Shown here one piece after another: positions 17,206 to 25,076 of a DNA stretch of 64,000 nucleotides. Under the pieces are notes generated by a model, which saw only the letters and a program-made list of their open reading frames with translations, made no database searches and was not told where the DNA came from. The DNA lies in NCBI GenBank assembly GCA_902785555.1, contig CACZZB010000004.1, forward strand, positions 1 to 64,000, in the 5' to 3' direction. A program made the translations under genes and the position numbers. This DNA is from an uncultured Ruminococcus sp. GTDB taxonomy: Bacteria; Bacillota; Clostridia; Oscillospirales; Acutalibacteraceae. How positions within the stretch are numbered: the stretch's first letter is position 1; every line of letters starts with the position of its first letter.

Positions 17206-18131
17206 TATTCAAATAACGGTGTTGAAAAATATCTCTCCGCTGTATCGGGAAGTATTGTTACCACCGTCTTTCCCCTGCCTAACTTTTCGGCTAATTTTAT
17301 GGCTGCCGCAACATTCGTACCGCTTGATATCCCACACATTATGCCTTCAAGTTTCGCAAGCTGTTTAGCCGTATTTATGGCATCTTCATCTGTCACTATA
17401 TGTATATGGTCATATATATCCCTGTTAAGGATGGTCGGGATTATCCCGTCACCTATACCCATCTGAAGATGTGTTCCTACTGTACCGCCCGCCAGAATTG
17501 CAGCGTGTTCAGGCTCGACCGCCCATATCTCAATATCGGGATACTGTTTTTTAAGAGTTTCGCCTATTCCCGTTATAGTGCCGCCTGTACCTATACCCGA
17601 ACAAAATCCGTCTATTTTTCCTGCCGTCTGTTCGAGTATCTCCAATGCTGTGAAATACTTATGTGCATAAGTATTGTTCTCATTCTCAAACTGCTGAGGT
17701 ACAAAAACTTTAGGGTCTTTTTGAGCCATCTCCAACGCTGTATCAAGACATTTCTGTATGCACTTGCCTATATCTCCGTCATCATGTATCAGAATAACTT
17801 CCGCTCCGTAATGCTCAACCAGCTTTCTTCTTTCCTCGCTCACGGAATCGGGCATTATTATTATCGTCTTATATCCCCTGACAGCTCCCACCAATGCAAG
17901 TCCTATCCCCTGATTACCGCTTGTCGGCTCTACTATTATTGTATCAGACTTTATTTTGCCCTCTTTTTCAGCATTGATTATCATATTATAAGCCGTTCTC
18001 GTCTTGATAGAGCCTCCTACATTCAGTCCCTCAAATTTCACAAGTATCTCGGCACTGTCAGGCTTGACCATTCTATTCAGTCTTATCATAGGCGTATGAC
18101 CCATTGCTTCCAAAATATTGTTATATATCAT
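17205..18131 (-). CDS. cysK: Cysteine synthase (O-acetylserine sulfhydrylase family)
   Basis: A 308-residue PLP enzyme making cysteine from O-acetylserine and sulfide. Visible motifs: the PLP lysine in GGSIKTRTAYNM (about K43; most CysK read GGSVKDR), the substrate loop TSGNQGIGLA, the phosphate-binding loop SGIGTGGTITGIG, and GISSGTNVAAA near the end. The ATG at 18131 sits 8 bases after GGGGG; a TTG five codons upstream lies inside that site. The KTR variation and slightly short length leave room for a related beta-replacement enzyme, but O-acetylserine sulfhydrylase is most likely. It has its own promoter (18173-18202). Confidence 0.88.
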   Translation of the reverse strand: MIYNNILEAMGHTPMIRLNRMVKPDSAEILVKFEGLNVGGSIKTRTAYNMIINAEKEGKIKSDTIIVEPTSGNQGIGLALVGAVRGYKTIIIMPDSVSEERRKLVEHYGAEVILIHDDGDIGKCIQKCLDTALEMAQKDPKVFVPQQFENENNTYAHKYFTALEILEQTAGKIDGFCSGIGTGGTITGIGETLKKQYPDIEIWAVEPEHAAILAGGTVGTHLQMGIGDGIIPTILNRDIYDHIHIVTDEDAINTAKQLAKLEGIMCGISSGTNVAAAIKLAEKLGRGKTVVTILPDTAERYFSTPLFE

Positions 18132-18172
18132 TCCAGTATCCCCCAATTATCCTAAAAAAATAACACCGGTTA

Positions 18173-18202
18173 ATTATATCACATCCTGATATATCAAGTC
18201 AA
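18173..18202 (-). promoter_or_regulatory. Promoter of the cysteine synthase gene
   Basis: On the minus strand TTGACT (18202-18197), 18 bases and TATAAT (18178-18173). The spacer contains the palindrome TGATATATCA, a possible regulator contact. Confidence 0.65.
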
Positions 18203-18225
18203 ATAGAACATAAAATTTATTGTTT

Positions 18226-18356
18226 CAATCCACGCACGGTATTAAAACAGAGCTATGAAAATGTTTTAAATCCTGCATCTTTGAAGGATAATCCATCCTA
18301 TATGCGTGGATTGCCCTCTTTTCAGCAGGGAATACCGCTGCACTCCGCTCCTGCTG
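18226..18356. other. Intergenic structured element with inverted repeats
   Basis: The 357-base gap between cysK and acyP holds a dense set of hairpins. CAATCCACGCA (18226-18236) is perfectly complementary to TGCGTGGATTG (18303-18313), 66 bases apart. Between them TTAAAACA pairs with TGTTTTAA, and ATCCT with AGGAT. Just after, CAGCAGG (18323-18329) pairs with CCTGCTG (18350-18356). A third partial copy, TGCGTGGA, lies at 18436-18443. No reading frame fits. It may be a small structured RNA, a regulatory leader or a decayed mobile repeat; the strand is unknown. Confidence 0.45.
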
Positions 18357-18460
18357 CCGCTTTTATAATAGCGTTATAATGTTTTGTTTGTCAATAACAA
18401 ACTTATAGTGAACAACTCATCACACCGCCTGTAGATGCGTGGAAATCTTTACCCGTTAAG

Positions 18461-18489
18461 TTGAAATAAACCGTAAAATATGATATACT
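18461..18489 (+). promoter_or_regulatory. Plus-strand promoter facing into acyP (antisense)
   Basis: TTGAAA (18461-18466), 17 bases, TATACT (18484-18489). It would read antisense through the acylphosphatase gene toward the winged-helix gene at 18818. The surrounding TTAAGTTGAAAT ... TAAAATATG resembles the promoter of the NhaC gene. Confidence 0.4.
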
Positions 18490-18761
18490 CAGTTTATACA
18501 GAAGCTTCTCTCATCAGGCTTGACAGGAATAGTTTTGCAGTCCATATTTTCTATTTTTATATATGTCCCTCTCTCTATTGCCATAATAACTTTGTCTATC
18601 TGTGATTCTGTCCCCTGTATTTCCATTGTGACGGTATCATCATAGTTATTCTTCACCCAGCCCGTCACACCGACAGCATTAGCCGCATGATACGCACGGT
18701 ATCGGAATCCTACTCCCTGTACCCAGCCGTAAAATACTATTCTTTTTCTTATTACTTCCAT
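18489..18761 (-). CDS. acyP: Acylphosphatase
   Basis: A 90-residue enzyme that hydrolyses carboxyl-phosphate bonds of small acyl phosphates. The family signature is clear: VQGVGFRYRAYHAANAVGVTGWVKN, holding the catalytic Arg (in GFRYR) and Asn (in VKNN). The length is exactly that of the ferredoxin-like acylphosphatase fold. It is transcribed divergently from the small winged-helix gene. No operon partner is apparent, and the C-terminus is followed by the structured gap. Confidence 0.95.
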   Translation of the reverse strand: MEVIRKRIVFYGWVQGVGFRYRAYHAANAVGVTGWVKNNYDDTVTMEIQGTESQIDKVIMAIERGTYIKIENMDCKTIPVKPDERSFCIN

Positions 18762-18817
18762 AGTTTTCTGCCCCGTTTCATATAATCTTTTTTAATCATA
18801 TCATAGAGGTGATGTTT

Positions 18818-19081
18818 ATGCAACTGCAAGACCCATGTGTAAAAAATATTTTGCTGTGTCTGAATGAAAGTCTGAAAAAACAAAGTTCAGTTACTTTCAA
18901 TGATGTCATGTCAGCACCCAAATGCAAAAAATATTCCGTAAGCGACATCGGAAAGGCTCTTGAACTTCTCAGAAGAAACGGCTATGTCAAAGCCAATTCC
19001 CGTTTCGGATGCAGTGAACTGCTCGAATTTACAGCTACTGCAATTACCGAAAAAGGACAGGAATATATCAAAAATATCTGA
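18818..19081 (+). CDS. Small winged-helix-like protein of unknown function
   Basis: An 87-residue protein. The middle part, VSDIGKALELLRRNGYVKANSRFG ... ATAITEKGQEYI, reads like a winged helix-turn-helix: a recognition-type helix, a short beta wing, and the TEKG turn common in MarR/PadR-like folds. The ATG at 18818 lies 8 bases after GAGG; upstream in-frame GTG 18809 and ATG 18812 overlap that site and are less likely. It is alone between divergent acyP and convergent asnB and ends at a shared terminator. It could be a small regulator, but its targets are unknown. Confidence 0.6.
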   Translation: MQLQDPCVKNILLCLNESLKKQSSVTFNDVMSAPKCKKYSVSDIGKALELLRRNGYVKANSRFGCSELLEFTATAITEKGQEYIKNI

Positions 19082-19095
19082 TACACACAAAAACA

Positions 19096-19138
19096 GGTCT
19101 GTTATTTTTTTCAAATAACAGACCCGCTTTTTTTATTA
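19096..19138. terminator. Bidirectional terminator between the winged-helix gene and asnB
   Basis: GGTCTGTTATTT (19096-19107) pairs perfectly with AAATAACAGACC (19113-19124). CGCTTTTTTT follows on the plus strand and TGTTTTTG on the minus strand, serving both convergent genes. Confidence 0.88.
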
Positions 19139-19139
19139 T

Positions 19140-20978
19140 CTAAATCTCAACTGAAACATTATTTTTCCTGAACCAACAGTCAAGCTGTATTATATATGCC
19201 AATATCTGAGGTGCTTTCATCAATTGTCCGTACCATGGTGATGATATCTTGTCGGGGTAATCTATAATTGCCTGTACACCGTCTTTATCGAGGATTTCAT
19301 ATAATGGTGACGTTTTATCGGATAATATTTCCGTCACTTTATCGGCACATAATTTAAAATACAATGGATTATGCGTTTTTGGATATGGGCTTTTCTTTCT
19401 GTCAATGATACTGTCGGGCAGATATCCCCTGAAAGCCTCTCTGACAATGCCCTTTTCCCTTCCGTTGAGAGCTTTTATATTCCAGGGCAGATTATAAGCA
19501 TATTCCGTTATCCTGTAATCACAGAAAGGAACTCTCACTTCAAGACCGTTATACATACTCATCCTGTCTTTTCTGTCCAAAAGGGTCTGCATAAACCAAT
19601 AAAAATTCAATGAAAACATTTCTCTCATTCGTGAATCAAGCTTTGAATCTGTCGGCAGTTTATCGGTATTCCTGCAAGTGTCAAGATACTTTTCACGGAC
19701 ATATTCTTCACCTTTCGGCAAAAATCCTTTCTTTAATATTGATCGTCTTATATCAAGCGACCTCGACCACGGGAAACAATCTTCAAACAGTATATCTTTA
19801 TTATGATACCAAGGATATCCTCCGAATAGTTCATCTGCACATTCTCCCGAAACTCCTACTGTGAAATCTTCCTTTATTTTTCCGCAGAATAACAATAGTG
19901 AACTGTCAACGTCGACCATTCCCGGAAAATCCCTTGCATCCACCGCTTTTTCAAGTGCATAAAATAAATCGGTATTATCTATCACTACATTATGATGATG
20001 TGATGAAATGGCATTGACCATTATTCCTATGAATTCACTGTCGGGAGTCGGCTGAAACAGGCTTTTTTGAAAATACTTTGCATTGTCCACATAATCAACC
20101 GAATAAGTATCTATCGGCTTCAAATTATTTCTTTTATTATATTCCGATGCTATATATGAAATTATACTTGAATCAAGTCCGCCCGAAAGGAAACAGCACA
20201 ACGGAACATCTGATATCAGCTGTCTTTCAACGGAATCTGTCAGAAGTTCCCTCACTTCGTTCATACTCTGTGTAATATCGGAAGTATGTTCTCTTGCTTT
20301 CAGTGTAAAATATCTTCTTCGTGAAATCCTGTTTCCGTCATAAAAAGCACATTCCCCCGGCAAAAGCTCCTTTATATTCTTATAAATTCCCTGTCCGAGA
20401 GTTCTTCCCGGCGATACGAAAAGCAATTCCATCAATCCCTGTTCATCTATAACAGGTTTTACAAGAGGATTTGCAAGTAATGTTTTTATTTCCGAGCCGA
20501 ACAGCAAACCATTGTCATACTCATAAAAAAACAAGGGTTTTACGCCTATCCTGTCACGGGCAAGAAAAAGCGTTCTTTTATCCTCGTCATAAATGCCGAA
20601 TGCAAATATTCCGTTGAGTTTCTCAACACACTTGTCTCCCCAACACATATATGACGCCAATACTACCTCGGTATCTGTCTTTGTATCGAATCCATATCCG
20701 TTTGAGATAAGTTCTTCTCTTATTTCGGAAGTATTATAGAGCTCTCCGTTATAGGCTATTGTACAAGTTCTGTTATTATGTTTTTTCAACATAGGCTGTT
20801 TGCCGTTTTCGGGGTCTATGACGGCTAATCGTCTGTGTATCAGGCACACGGATGAATGTATATATACTCCGCTGTCATCCGGTCCACGCCTTTCAAGAGT
20901 TTTGCTCATATTGTCTATGATTTTTTCCTGTTCACGAAATTTCACACTCTTATCAAACCAACCTGCTATTCCGCACAA
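19140..20978 (-). CDS. asnB: Asparagine synthetase, glutamine-hydrolysing
   Basis: A 612-residue enzyme converting aspartate to asparagine with ATP and glutamine. The TTG start at 20978 is chosen because it puts the nucleophile Cys at position 2 (MCGIAGWFDKS), as the class II glutaminase domain requires after Met removal, and AGGAGGCGA lies just upstream; the open frame extends 17 codons further without meaning. The N-terminal glutaminase domain (RRLAVID, YNGELYN, GDKCVEKLNG) is followed by the synthetase domain with pyrophosphate loop LSGGLDSS and the GVSGECADELFGGYPWY stretch. It is monocistronic and ends at a shared terminator. Confidence 0.95.
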   Translation of the reverse strand: MCGIAGWFDKSVKFREQEKIIDNMSKTLERRGPDDSGVYIHSSVCLIHRRLAVIDPENGKQPMLKKHNNRTCTIAYNGELYNTSEIREELISNGYGFDTKTDTEVVLASYMCWGDKCVEKLNGIFAFGIYDEDKRTLFLARDRIGVKPLFFYEYDNGLLFGSEIKTLLANPLVKPVIDEQGLMELLFVSPGRTLGQGIYKNIKELLPGECAFYDGNRISRRRYFTLKAREHTSDITQSMNEVRELLTDSVERQLISDVPLCCFLSGGLDSSIISYIASEYNKRNNLKPIDTYSVDYVDNAKYFQKSLFQPTPDSEFIGIMVNAISSHHHNVVIDNTDLFYALEKAVDARDFPGMVDVDSSLLLFCGKIKEDFTVGVSGECADELFGGYPWYHNKDILFEDCFPWSRSLDIRRSILKKGFLPKGEEYVREKYLDTCRNTDKLPTDSKLDSRMREMFSLNFYWFMQTLLDRKDRMSMYNGLEVRVPFCDYRITEYAYNLPWNIKALNGREKGIVREAFRGYLPDSIIDRKKSPYPKTHNPLYFKLCADKVTEILSDKTSPLYEILDKDGVQAIIDYPDKISSPWYGQLMKAPQILAYIIQLDCWFRKNNVSVEI

Positions 20979-21041
20979 AAAATATCGCCTCCTGATTTTA
21001 ATATATTCCACAGGCAATATTTTTGACACACATCTTATTTT

Positions 21042-21548
21042 TTATTCACCCCAAAAATCTTCATATTTCAGTTCTCTTTTCACAAGCTTACTATATGGAA
21101 CATATTTTTCGACAGCCTGCCAAAGTTTATCGGAATAGCCTGTAATCGTATAAAACTCACCTGATTTTTCTGTATTGGCAGCAATTTCACTGTATCTGAA
21201 CTTATTTTTTATGTCATATTCATTTATATTGAGTGAAAATATTATCCCCCATACACCCTTTATACCTGTATTCAAAGAATATCTTGCAGTAAATTTAACG
21301 TCTTTCCATTCAAAAAATATGTTCTTCTGAAAGGGCTTTGAAATTTCAACTCCATTTTCATCTATAAAAATAAAAGTTTTAACATCAAGAAAGAAAGATA
21401 CAAAATATATGATAACCATAAGAACAAATCCCGATAACATCAGCATATCTTTTCCGATAAACAATTCAAACAAACATCCTCCCGTAAAAATTGCCGCAAA
21501 TAATATCAATAGTATTCTTACACCTTTCGACAGATACGGACATTTCAT
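21042..21548 (-). CDS. Hypothetical membrane protein, two membrane segments and PH-like domain
   Basis: A 168-residue protein not recognised as a named family. Two hydrophobic segments occupy about residues 10-30 and 35-55. The soluble C-terminal part begins TFIFIDENGVEISKPFQKNIFFEWKDVKF, a pattern (short strand, Glu-x-x, then xxWxDV) seen in bacterial PH-like (YcxB/DUF-type) membrane proteins. The ribosome site is GGGTGAT. It stands alone between asnB and the divergent BI-1 gene. A cytoplasmic-facing PH-like domain tethered by a helical hairpin is the best description; the function is unknown. Confidence 0.6.
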   Translation of the reverse strand: MKCPYLSKGVRILLILFAAIFTGGCLFELFIGKDMLMLSGFVLMVIIYFVSFFLDVKTFIFIDENGVEISKPFQKNIFFEWKDVKFTARYSLNTGIKGVWGIIFSLNINEYDIKNKFRYSEIAANTEKSGEFYTITGYSDKLWQAVEKYVPYSKLVKRELKYEDFWGE

Positions 21549-21608
21549 AAAATATCACCCATTTCCGAAAATTTCATTACGATAATTATAATCTGAAAAT
21601 AATTTCCA

Positions 21609-21633
21609 AAAAGTCGGATTTTTCCGACTTTTT
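21609..21633. terminator. Hairpin with T run in the divergent gap
   Basis: AAAAGTCGGA (21609-21618) pairs with TCCGACTTTT (21623-21632) around TTTT. It looks like a terminator, yet it sits between two divergently oriented genes, upstream of both. It may insulate the BI-1 promoter from stray transcription. Confidence 0.5.
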
Positions 21634-21659
21634 ACAGTAAAAAATACTTTTATCCCATG

Positions 21660-21688
21660 TTGACTTTAATTTCAAAATGCTGTATTAT
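21660..21688 (+). promoter_or_regulatory. Promoter of the BI-1 family gene
   Basis: TTGACT (21660-21665), 17 bases, TATTAT (21683-21688), about 60 bases before the ATG. Confidence 0.75.
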
Positions 21689-21749
21689 TATTTAAAGATG
21701 AGGTATATAATATATAATATCTTTTTATTTTACAGAAAGAAGGGCTTTT

Positions 21750-22523
21750 ATGAACAGAAATAATTTCAATAACAACAGCTATGATAACGGTTATGATAAT
21801 TATAATAATAACTATAACGGTTATAATGGCTATGGCGTGAACACTTACAATGCTTCAGGCGTGACACTTGCCGATTTCAGCAGACGAGTTTACGGCTGGA
21901 TGGCAGGCGGACTTTCAGTTACTTTTGTCCTTGCATTCCTTATCCAGAGTGTACTCTATTCAAATCCCATGCTGCTCGCACAATTCTTCCCCGTCTATAT
22001 TGGCAGTATAATACTTGAACTTATAATGGTAATCGCTCTCGGATTCTTTGTATACAAACTTCCATCAACCGTAAGTCTTATACTTTTCCTTGTATATTCC
22101 GTCTGCAATGGTATCAACCTTGCTCCGACACTCATGCTTGCAGGTGCTGACAAGGCTATATGGGCATTCGCTGCAACGGCTTTGCTTTTCGGTGCTTTCT
22201 CAATCTATGGTATCGTTACAAAACGTGATTTGACAAAACTCCGTCCGATTTTACTTATAGGTCTTTTTGTTTTGATAATATTCGCTGTGCTTGGAATGTT
22301 CTTCCGTATGCCTGCAATGGATCTTGGAATAAGCCTTCTCGGTATCATTATCTTTGTAGGATTTACTGCATATGATACTCAGAAAATAAAAAGAGGCTAT
22401 GAATATTTCAGCGGTGACGGCGAAATGCTCAAGAAAGCATCCATCAACATTGCTCTTGAACTTTATCTTGACTTTATCAATCTTTTCCTTTATATACTTC
22501 GTCTTTTTGCAAGAAACAGATAA
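21750..22523 (+). CDS. Bax inhibitor-1/YccA family membrane protein
   Basis: A 257-residue protein. After an Asn/Tyr/Gly-rich, probably disordered N-terminus (residues 1-36, many NNY/NGY units) comes a seven-helix TMBIM domain. Family features include the start of helix 1 (FSRRVYGWMAGGLSVTF), GFFVYKLPS, NGINLAPTLM, and near the end GFTAYDTQKIKRGYE with the Asp pair region implicated in pH-gated Ca2+ leak. The last helix ends LYLDFINLFLYILRLFARNR, the classic C-terminus. Bacterial members may act as cation channels or protease regulators; no specific partner is adjacent. It has its own promoter and terminator. Confidence 0.92.
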   Translation: MNRNNFNNNSYDNGYDNYNNNYNGYNGYGVNTYNASGVTLADFSRRVYGWMAGGLSVTFVLAFLIQSVLYSNPMLLAQFFPVYIGSIILELIMVIALGFFVYKLPSTVSLILFLVYSVCNGINLAPTLMLAGADKAIWAFAATALLFGAFSIYGIVTKRDLTKLRPILLIGLFVLIIFAVLGMFFRMPAMDLGISLLGIIIFVGFTAYDTQKIKRGYEYFSGDGEMLKKASINIALELYLDFINLFLYILRLFARNR

Positions 22524-22553
22524 TTTGTTTCACCAAGTTCATTCCTTAAACCT

Positions 22554-22590
22554 ACTCCCCGACAAATATAATTTGACGGGGAGTTTTTTA
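22554..22590 (+). terminator. Rho-independent terminator of the BI-1 gene
   Basis: ACTCCCCG (22554-22561) pairs with CGGGGAGT (22577-22584), followed by TTTTTTA. Confidence 0.88.
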
Positions 22591-22601
22591 TATATTTTCG
22601 A

Positions 22602-22630
22602 TTGATTTTTTATTTTATGTGTTGTAAAAT
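22602..22630 (+). promoter_or_regulatory. Promoter of the M3 peptidase-ABC operon
   Basis: TTGATT (22602-22607), 17 bases, TAAAAT (22625-22630), 33 bases upstream of the ATG. Confidence 0.6.
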
Positions 22631-22662
22631 TGAATTGATTTTATTCTAAGGAGGAAATTATA

Positions 22663-24351
22663 ATGAAATTTGCAGATATGATATATGAAAGACCCGATAT
22701 TGAAAAAATCAGGACTTACGCTGATGATATAAAAAACCGTTTCCAAAATGCCGAAAAATTTGAACAGGCTGACTGTGCTTTTCTTGAATGGGATAAAATG
22801 ACTGCCCATGTCGATACCATGATGAGTCTTGCATATACAAGACATTCAATAGATACTTCCGATGAATTCTATGAAAAAGAAGTCGGATTCATTGACGAAA
22901 TATCTCCCGAATTTACGGATATACAGCAGAGTTTTTCAAAGCTTCTCGTTGAAAGCACCTTCCGCCACAAGCTGGAAAAAAAATACGGCAAACTTTTATT
23001 CAGGAATGCCGAAATATTCCTCAAAGCATTTTCTCCCGAAATTATCTCCGAAACTCAGGAAACCAACAAGCTTGAAACCGCTTATCAAAAACTTATTGCC
23101 TCGGCTCAGATAGATTTTGACGGTGAAAAGAAAACTCTCTCTCAGCTTATGCCCTATAAACAATCCGCCAATGATGAACAAAGACATTCCGCATGGCTTG
23201 CCGAAGCCGGATTTTACAGCAGTCACGGTGATGAACTTGACAATATATATGACCGTCTTGTACATCTCCGTCATCAGAAAGCTCTTAAACTCGGCTATAA
23301 GAATTTCGTCAAACTCGGCTATCTCCAGATGAACAGAAACTGCTATGATGAACACGATATAGAAAAATTCCGAAAAGCCGTTATAAAATACATTGTCCCT
23401 GTTGCCGACAGGCTCTACCGTGAACAGGCTCAAAGAACAGGTCTGCCCTATCCCCTGACATTTTCCGATGCTGCTCTTAAATTCCGTGACGGCAACCCAA
23501 AACCCCAAGGCTCTCCCAACGATATCCTGAAAACAGGCAAAAAGCTTTATCACAAACTTTCAAAAGAAACTGCCGAATTTATCGACATGATGTACGACAA
23601 TGACCTTATAGACCATTTAAGCAAGAAAAACAAAGCAGGCGGCGGTTACTGCACTCAATTCTCCGATTTCAAAGTACCGTTCATTTTCGCCAATTTCAAC
23701 GGTACGGCTGATGACGTTGAAGTTATCACGCATGAAGCCGGTCATGCCTTCGCCTTTTACATTGCAAGAAATATTATCCCGTTGGAAAATCAAAGTCCTA
23801 CTCTTGAGGCGTGTGAAGTACACTCTATGACAATGGAATTTTTCGGCTGGAAATGCAGTGACGAATTTTTCGGTGATGACTCCAAAAAATTCCGTTACAG
23901 TCATCTTGCGGGTGCAATAACTTTCATACCTTACGGTACTATGGTAGACCATTTTCAGCATATCATCTATGAAAATCCCTCTATGACACCCCTCCAAAGA
24001 CACAACGTATGGAAAGAACTCACAGGTGTTTATATGCCGTGGATAAAACTTGACGGCTCACCTTTCTACGGTGAGGGCAAAGGCTGGCAAAGACAGCTCC
24101 ATATATACGAAAATCCTTTCTATTATATCGACTACTGCCTTGCACAGACAGTCGCCCTTGAATTCTGGGTAATAATGCAGGACAGCCACAAAGATGCCTG
24201 GAAAAGATACATGAAATTCGTCAAAAAAGCAGGTACACAGACTTTCACAGAGCTTGTCGAAACTGCCGGTCTTGAATCTCCGTTTGACGAACACGCTTTG
24301 AAAGAAGTTGCTAAAAAAGTTTCAAAATGGCTTGATAAACATGAGGTGTGA
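22663..24351 (+). CDS. M3 family oligoendopeptidase (PepF-like)
   Basis: A 562-residue cytoplasmic zinc metallopeptidase that cuts short peptides. The zinc site is HEAGH (H357, E358, H361) in VITHEAGHAFAF; the third ligand Glu lies in SPTLEACEVHSMTMEFF about 25 residues later. The HIYENPFYYIDYCLAQTVALEFW stretch with its conserved His/Tyr residues near the C-terminus is typical of M3 and positions the substrate. The length and the N-terminal helical part match the oligoendopeptidase (M3B) group. The ribosome site AAGGAGG is strong. Its stop is 11 bases from the next gene's ATG, an ABC ATPase, so the three genes here probably share a transcript. Confidence 0.93.
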   Translation: MKFADMIYERPDIEKIRTYADDIKNRFQNAEKFEQADCAFLEWDKMTAHVDTMMSLAYTRHSIDTSDEFYEKEVGFIDEISPEFTDIQQSFSKLLVESTFRHKLEKKYGKLLFRNAEIFLKAFSPEIISETQETNKLETAYQKLIASAQIDFDGEKKTLSQLMPYKQSANDEQRHSAWLAEAGFYSSHGDELDNIYDRLVHLRHQKALKLGYKNFVKLGYLQMNRNCYDEHDIEKFRKAVIKYIVPVADRLYREQAQRTGLPYPLTFSDAALKFRDGNPKPQGSPNDILKTGKKLYHKLSKETAEFIDMMYDNDLIDHLSKKNKAGGGYCTQFSDFKVPFIFANFNGTADDVEVITHEAGHAFAFYIARNIIPLENQSPTLEACEVHSMTMEFFGWKCSDEFFGDDSKKFRYSHLAGAITFIPYGTMVDHFQHIIYENPSMTPLQRHNVWKELTGVYMPWIKLDGSPFYGEGKGWQRQLHIYENPFYYIDYCLAQTVALEFWVIMQDSHKDAWKRYMKFVKKAGTQTFTELVETAGLESPFDEHALKEVAKKVSKWLDKHEV

Positions 24352-24362
24352 GAAATTGCAAT

Positions 24363-25070
24363 ATGACTAAAGATTTTGTAAAATTCGAGAATGTATATAA
24401 AAGATATAAAATGGGTGAGGTCACCATAACTGCCGCCAATGGTGTGACTTTCTCCGTTGATGAGGGTGAATTTGCTGTTGTTGTGGGACTCAGCGGTGCA
24501 GGCAAAACTACTGTTCTGAATATTCTCGGAGGTATCGACAGTTGCGACGAAGGCAAAATAATCGTAGGCGGAAAGGATATCAGCCATCTTAACAAACACG
24601 ACCTCGCTTCATACAGACGATATGACATAGGCTTTGTATTTCAGTTCTATAATCTTATCCCGAATCTTACGGCTAAGGAAAATGTTGAACTTGCCACTCA
24701 GATATGTAATGATTATCTTGACGCTGACACCGTTTTAGACAGCGTAGGACTGTCAGAAAGAAAAAACAATTTCCCGTCACAGCTTTCGGGCGGTGAACAG
24801 CAGAGAGTTTCCATTGCACGGGCTTTAGCCAAAAAGCCCAAACTCCTTTTGTGCGATGAACCGACAGGTGCTCTTGACTACAATACAGGCAAGAATATTT
24901 TAAAACTGTTGCAGACAAAGTGCATTGAGGACGGTATGACCGTTATACTTATAACACATAATTCGGCAATAACTCCCATGGCTAATCGTGTTATAAATAT
25001 GCGTAGCGGAAAAGTCATCAGCAATGTCATAAATCCAAATCCGCTTCCTATCGACCAAATAGAATGGTGA
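24363..25070 (+). CDS. ABC transporter ATP-binding protein, MacB/LolD type
   Basis: A 235-residue ATPase of the FtsE/LolD/MacB group. Walker [18 protein letters not shown]-loop in [21 protein letters not shown], signature [19 protein letters not shown], Walker [12 protein letters not shown], and switch His in LITHNSAI are all intact. The N-terminal [17 protein letters not shown] is standard. The ATG at 24363 is preferred; a GTG at 24348 overlaps the previous stop codon. It is followed after 6 bases by an FtsX-fold permease, with which it should form a mechanotransmission-type exporter or envelope complex. Confidence 0.9.
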   Translation: MTKDFVKFENVYKRYKMGEVTITAANGVTFSVDEGEFAVVVGLSGAGKTTVLNILGGIDSCDEGKIIVGGKDISHLNKHDLASYRRYDIGFVFQFYNLIPNLTAKENVELATQICNDYLDADTVLDSVGLSERKNNFPSQLSGGEQQRVSIARALAKKPKLLLCDEPTGALDYNTGKNILKLLQTKCIEDGMTVILITHNSAITPMANRVINMRSGKVISNVINPNPLPIDQIEW

Positions 25071-25076
25071 TGATTA

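Noticed and set aside
18221..18313. CRISPR-like words: TTTCAATCCACGC (as in type I-C repeats) and an AGAGCTATG word (as in type II repeats).
   Set aside because: Each occurs once, the first as an inverted rather than direct repeat, with no regular spacers and no cas genes in the window.
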